Positions 60,291 through 64,000 of a stretch of DNA of 64,000 nt are shown here, one piece after another. The translations under genes were made by a program, and so were the position numbers. The stretch is from positions 831,816-895,815 of the forward strand of contig SCFE01000088.1 of assembly GCA_004352715.1 (NCBI GenBank), read 5' to 3'. Under the pieces are notes generated by a model. The model ran no database searches and had not been told where the DNA came from. It saw nothing but the letters and a program-made list of their open reading frames with translations. The stretch comes from Hofstenia miamia. Lineage: Eukaryota > Xenacoelomorpha > Acoela. The stretch's first letter is position 1. Each line of letters starts with the position of its first letter.

Positions 60291-61825
60291 CTAAATTATA
60301 TTACATTTCGGTGAAATATACATATAGATATTATTAAAGTTTAAATGATTCATATTTTGGGTGACAATACAACTTTTTAATAGTGTGAATTGCACATCCT
60401 TCTATTTCTTGAGGTTAGATAAAAAACTCTAATATTCAATTAGGAAAACCAATGTGGTCTCGAAGCCATAATATTCTTCAGCCTGAAATTCCCTAGCAAT
60501 CCTGTTGCATAATGTCGTACTCATATTTCTACAGATAGCTGTAGAAATAATGCATACTGTTTTTTACCTATATAATTAGTGAGTTATCTTTGTAGTAGAG
60601 TCAACCTCAGTTAATCTCAAGGAATGGCTTTCCTCAGATCCATGTCCCAAGCATTATTGAGACGATTTCCTTACAGCTGTCTGAAATTGAGTTGATATGA
60701 ATTAACCTTTACCAGGACATCTGTCACCACTTTTTTTGACATCATTCATATTTTTGTATTTCAACAGTGATTTATATTGTCAATAATTATATTTTATAGG
60801 AGCATGAATACAATTACATAATTCATACATATATAAGAAAAAGTAATAATATCAAATAAAATTACTAAATTTAAAAGGATTATGTCATCTCATACTTGAC
60901 TACATATTTGATGAAAATCTGTTGTGCTTAATGAAGCTTACCAAGCCTGTAAACCAAGTAATTATATTCCTACATTTGAGTATAAAATGAAACGTCCTTC
61001 TGAAATTTGCATAAATAAAAAATATATATATGTAGCCTTAATGCTAAACTTTTTGTATTTGAAAGTACTTTCTGCACTTTCTGTAGCATCCTCTATCAAA
61101 ACATGTGATTTAATAAATGGAGATTTCCAATATATTTCATCTTCATCTTTTTCTCCAAAAAAAGAATATTCGTGCCCCATTATTCGCAACAACTCTTCAG
61201 GATGTCCATTAGATCTTATGTTTTCAAATATTTATCAAAGTTTTTTCTTACAAGGAAATATGAATATTTTAAAACAATTTTTTAGGAATTGAATATTTAT
61301 GATAATTTCACTGTATAATTAAAATATTAAGGCATTTGCATATACTTCAGCTACTTGTGTTAATGTTACATCTAAGAATATCTTCACAAGTAAATTTAAT
61401 TGAAAAGAAACATTGATGCATGAACTTGGCTCACCATTAAACAAATAAAATATCATCAATACAAAAATGACTTTCTTTCAGGGAGCAAGAAACAAAGTAA
61501 AATCGAAATTTAAAAAAATCAAGCTACCCGAACAAATCGGGCCGATTTATTAAAACTTCATATTATTACGATTTATGAAACAAGTACAATTGCTTAAAGA
61601 CATCTGCTCTATCAGAAGATCATTAAAAATATTTTCAGTTTTTAAAAAAGAATGCATGTAAATTAGGGCAAAATGAAATTTTTTTGAATTTTGTAAAAGA
61701 GGGGTCATAAAAAGCAGCCTCTACTTCTAAAACCACACCTTTCATGTTTTAATATAGTTACCATTTTAACTCAACTGACTACCCTATATTTTTATTTGCA
61801 TAAAGGCAAAATTGCTAAGTACTCC

Positions 61826-61866
<41 letters not shown>

Positions 61867-63643
61867 TTGACATTAATACAAAAACGTTTCGACTATATTA
61901 TAGTCATCGTCAGTTAACAATATTTTTGCGGTAATAAAAGTTTACAATATACTACACTTTATAATTTAATGATATTGCACACACTAAAATAATTTAATCT
62001 CATTCTTGCCTAAATTACATTGTTTATTCATGATGTTTTCTTTGTTATGTTGTTTAATTAATAGAGCCTCACAGATCTTAGTGTGTGTTGTTTTCATGGC
62101 TATTTCAAAATTTTCTTCCTTTAATTCATGATGGTGATTGAATATTTCTGTTTCAAGGTGTCCATTAAGACAATAAAAGGCTTATGCGAAAGATTCATAA
62201 AAATATCATCGAATTTTCAACTATTGACAAAGAGCCTAGATGTATTATTTTCTACATTCAAAGAAAATGGCTATCCAAATAAAATGTTGAGAGATATAAC
62301 ATCTAAATGTTTAAATTCAAATTATGAAATAGATGACAAGAGAAAGACAAACGATTGTAAAGATTATGTATACTGGAAGTTACCTTACATTGAAGACAAA
62401 CAATTTATTATTAAGAAAAAGATTAAAAAAATAAATGCAAGTTTAACATCATCTAAAATTAGGCCTATTTTTACATCATTACAAACAGATAATATATTTA
62501 TGAATAAAGATAGAATCCCAGAATGTTTAGTTTCATCCATCGTTTACAAATATACTTGTGATAGCTGTAACAAGCTATACATTGGTGAAACTAAACGACA
62601 TTTTGGTATTCGCATTAAGGAACATCTTAACGGGCACCTTGAAACAGAAATATTCAATCACCATNTATGAATAAAGATAGAATCCCAGAATGTTTAGTTT
62701 CATCCATCGTTTACAAATATACTTGTGATAGCTGTAACAAGCTATACATTGGTGAAACTAAACGACATTTTGGTATTTGCATTAAAGAACATCTTAATGG
62801 ACACCTTGAAACAGAAATATTCAATCACCATCATGAATTAAAGAAAGAAAATTTTGAAATAGCCATGAAAACAACACACACTAAGATCTGTGAGGCTCTA
62901 TTAATTAAACAACATAACAAAGAAAACATCATGAATAAACAATGTTATTTAGGCAAGAATGAGATTAAATTATTTTAGTGTATGCAATATCATTAAATTA
63001 TAAAGTGTAGTATATTGTAAACTTTTATTACCGCAAAAATATTGTAAACTGACGATGACTATAATATAGTCGAAACGTTTTTGTATTAATGTCAATTAAT
63101 TATATGAATCTCAGTAAATTAACTTTTGAATATATATATATATATATACATGTATATAAAAGCAAATACTTTTAAGTTTTTATAATTTTTAGATAAATTA
63201 GATTATAGTCAATTTTATACTTACAAACCAAAATGTGAACAACAAATTTTTATAATAAATTTTGATTTTATCTTTTTTAGATAAATGTGAAATAGTTTAA
63301 AAACTAGAATTTTGCATCGCATTTTTAGAATTTCAATTTTGTAGGAGTGTTGAATTTAATCTTATATAACACTTGGAAATCAAATATAGTCATTACCTGA
63401 TGCGAACGTTTGGGTCTGTGCATCAATTCTTAACATGTTTTCAGAACTGACTACGCTTCCCCAGAGGTAGAATGGAACTTGTATTTTGCCTGGCTTAGGC
63501 ACAACCTGAGGCTTTTCTGAACGCTTAAAACTATTTCCACTTAATGAGCTTTTGATTTTCTTTGTAAGTGTAGAGAATTTACTTGCAGAGTCCAGTGGTT
63601 TGCTTATAGCTGTTAATGATCTAAACACATTATTCAAAGTCAT
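59950..63643 (-). CDS. Unidentified host gene, two C-terminal exons
   Basis: Exon 63643-63397 (donor TCAG|GTAATG) and last exon 60290-59950 (acceptor ATTTAG) join in phase, the leftover G plus AA making a Glu codon. The product from the ATG at 63643 would be 194 residues, but the open frame extends upstream to a possible acceptor at 63688, so the ATG may be internal. Features: a basic Ser/Lys-rich N-terminal part (SKFSTLTKKIKSSLSGNSF), VPFYLWGSVVSSENMLRIDA, then LHTCRVLKEREFISLRCGK. No signal peptide, membrane segment or domain that I recognise. A nuclear or cytosolic protein is likely. The intron (60291-63396) is filled with Penelope-like DNA. Long open frames in such AT-rich DNA, phase-matched splicing and a poly(A) signal make a real gene likely. 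Confidence 0.65.
60962..61260 (-). pseudogene. Second Penelope-like fragment
   Basis: The minus strand reads FENIRSNGHPEELLRIMGHE and KDEDEIYWKSPFIKSHVLIE. This parallels FKENGYPNKMLRDI and KDYVYWKLPYIED in the element at 62.2-62.4 kb and [15 protein letters not shown] at 53.0 kb, so it is the region between the RT and the GIY-YIG endonuclease of a third Penelope subfamily. The endonuclease itself is not present. Confidence 0.6.
61828..61861. repeat. (TA)n tract at the left edge of the Penelope-like element
   Basis: A TA dinucleotide run that ends where the inverted copy of the element begins. Confidence 0.85.
61862..62170 (-). repeat. Left inverted arm of the Penelope-like element
   Basis: Reverse complement of 62792-63100 with very few differences. 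It carries the end of the GIY-YIG protein (NFEIAMKTTHTKICEALLIK) on the minus strand and the ribozyme-like motif. Confidence 0.9.
61877..61913 (-). ncRNA. Hammerhead-ribozyme-like motif, left arm
   Basis: On the minus strand: CTGACGA, one extra T, the helix GACTAT/ATAGTC with loop AAT, GAAA, a 3-bp stem ACG/TGT with loop TTTT, then A as the cleavage base. This is the order of core parts of a minimal type I hammerhead. The unpaired T after CTGACGA and a weak stem I are departures. Confidence 0.5.
62171..62978 (+). pseudogene. Penelope-like RT end and GIY-YIG endonuclease, 5'-truncated
   Basis: It begins abruptly at the inverted-arm border with the linker after the RT (LFSTFKENGYPNKMLRDI, YVYWKLPYIED), then the GIY-YIG domain: [35 protein letters not shown] and, at the end, TKICEALLIKQHNKENIMN up to the stop at 62978. 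The GIY-YIG pair appears as VYK..YIG, as in other Penelope elements, with the Cys pair and the R/EH residues kept. A 166-bp segment is duplicated around the single N at 62665, and the RT catalytic core is absent. Confidence 0.85.
62499..62831. repeat. 166-bp direct repeat separated by one N, copies differ slightly
   Basis: Copies 62499-62664 and 62666-62831 differ at about four sites (for example CGCATTAAGGAAC versus TGCATTAAAGAAC). The lone N between them suggests two haplotypes or element copies joined end to end by the assembler. Confidence 0.85.
63049..63085 (+). ncRNA. Hammerhead-ribozyme-like motif, right arm
   Basis: The same 37-nt arrangement as the left arm, on the plus strand, about 70 nt after the protein stop. 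Hammerhead ribozymes are documented in Penelope-like elements, where they process the RNA of tandem copies; activity here is inferred. Confidence 0.55.
63126..63160. repeat. (TA)n tract right of the Penelope-like element
   Basis: TA dinucleotides with one CATG interruption. Confidence 0.8.
63397..63643 (-). CDS. Exon of the unidentified minus-strand gene
   Basis: Open from ATG 63643 to donor TCAG|GTAATG. It encodes LTAISKPLDSASKFSTLTKK and RIDAQTQTFAS. The frame is also open upstream to a TTTCTAG acceptor at 63688, so the exon may be longer. Confidence 0.65.
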
Positions 63644-63842
63644 TGCTATTGGATTGGAATTGTAATATTCTATTATACTTGGAGCGACTAGAAAGTTTTG
63701 AGCATTGCAACATTAATGCCAGCTGAAGAAATATTTTACAAAAAAAACTATGTAAGTAAATAACATAATCGCGTTGCAAAACATAATGTTTTGGCAATGC
63801 ATACACACTATTTTTAACTGCATTAAAAAGCCTTCTTTTTGT

Positions 63843-64000
63843 TCACTGCGGAACCACTGCAACAATACATTTAGGATATTTTCTGCTGTTCAGACCTTCA
63901 AAGTAATCTGACAGATTTTTATGAAGACAAGCGCTAGTATAAATTTGTTTTGGAAACTCATGGCAGCTTTCTTCCACAAACATTTGCACCTGTTCAATTT
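63843..64000 (-). CDS. Partial open frame running off the right edge, unidentified
   Basis: The minus strand reads IEQVQMFVEESCHEFPKQIY, then LHKNLSDYFEGLNSRKYPKC and IVAVVPQ-stop at 63843. It reads like genuine protein. It could be the last exon of a gene starting beyond the window, or an exon of the gene at 59950-63643 spliced with a donor at about 63846 (CA|GTGAAC). Phases of the obvious donors do not fit the acceptor at 63688, so the link is unproven. Confidence 0.5.
   Translation of the reverse strand, partial: IEQVQMFVEESCHEFPKQIYTSACLHKNLSDYFEGLNSRKYPKCIVAVVPQ

Larger units (their letters stand above)
61862..63100. mobile_element. Penelope-like retroelement in inverted-pair arrangement
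   Basis: A 309-bp left arm (61862-62170) is a near-exact inverted copy of the last 309 bp of the right arm (62792-63100). Between them lies the 5'-truncated coding body on the plus strand. Such partial inverted copies with shared terminal repeats are characteristic of Penelope insertions. Both arms hold a hammerhead-like ribozyme motif, and (TA)n lies near both outer edges. Confidence 0.85.

Noticed and set aside
1-64000. tRNA, rRNA, CRISPR arrays and bacterial operon signals
   Set aside because: No tRNA B-box with a foldable cloverleaf, no rRNA-like segment and no spaced repeats were seen; the sequence is clearly eukaryotic.

Overview
The window is AT-rich animal DNA. Genes are split by introns with GT/AG borders, coding density is very low, and the space between and inside genes is filled with decayed transposons of families typical of invertebrate genomes: piggyBac, Tc1/mariner, a hAT-like repeat, Penelope-like, R4/Dong-like and Ty3/gypsy. 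I cannot name the species. Two introns of only 41 and 45 nt beside one of 19.5 kb are a distinctive trait. Gaps (runs of N) lie at 12337-12389, 20474-20733, 23558-23708, 55200-56199 and 58014-58748, with a single N at 62665.

Host genes. (1) Minus strand, 6952-17193: the last four exons of a calmodulin-like protein with four EF-hands; every exon join keeps phase, and a poly(A) signal follows the stop. Its N-terminal exon was not found. (2) Plus strand, 26778 to about 54253: the C-terminal half of a FANCJ/BRIP1-type DNA helicase, with eight well supported exons and a probable last exon. The N-terminal ATPase half was not found. (3) Minus strand, 39992-41319: an intronless, probably secreted protein with a caspase/legumain-like (clan CD, C13-like) domain whose catalytic Cys position appears lost. 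Its frame is broken only by three tandem microduplications of 11, 4 and 11 bp. (4) Minus strand, 59950-63643: two phase-matched exons of an unrecognised gene with a poly(A) signal. A further open stretch on the same strand runs off the right edge.

Mobile elements from left to right: a complete-ended but frameshifted piggyBac (2273-5008); a 699-bp TA-flanked element carrying an unfamiliar 165-codon ORF (6065-6763); a TTAA-ended MITE and a second piggyBac remnant (8580-9230); a probable Tc1 fossil (about 18.5-19.1 kb); a Tc1 element with an exact 364-bp internal tandem duplication (20734-21903); then, inside or antisense to the helicase gene, a gypsy gag-pro fossil (28.6-29.5 kb), LINE fragments (29.7-30.3 and 33.7-34.1 kb), an unidentified decayed coding block (30.9-33.1 kb), a mariner fossil (35.1-35.85 kb), a hAT-like repeat (48.0-49.5 kb) and a Penelope fragment (52.8-53.06 kb). 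To the right are a DDE transposase interrupted by a gap (54.9-56.2 kb), a Dong/R4-like retrotransposon inserted in an (AAT)n tract (57.6-59.4 kb), another Penelope fragment (61.0-61.3 kb), and a Penelope-like element built as an inverted pair, each arm carrying a hammerhead-ribozyme-like motif (61862-63100).

The host genes show no obvious functional link to one another; the elements sit mostly in introns and intergenic DNA. Exact tandem duplications from 4 to 364 bp recur through the window and are either an assembly signature or a mutational habit of this genome.
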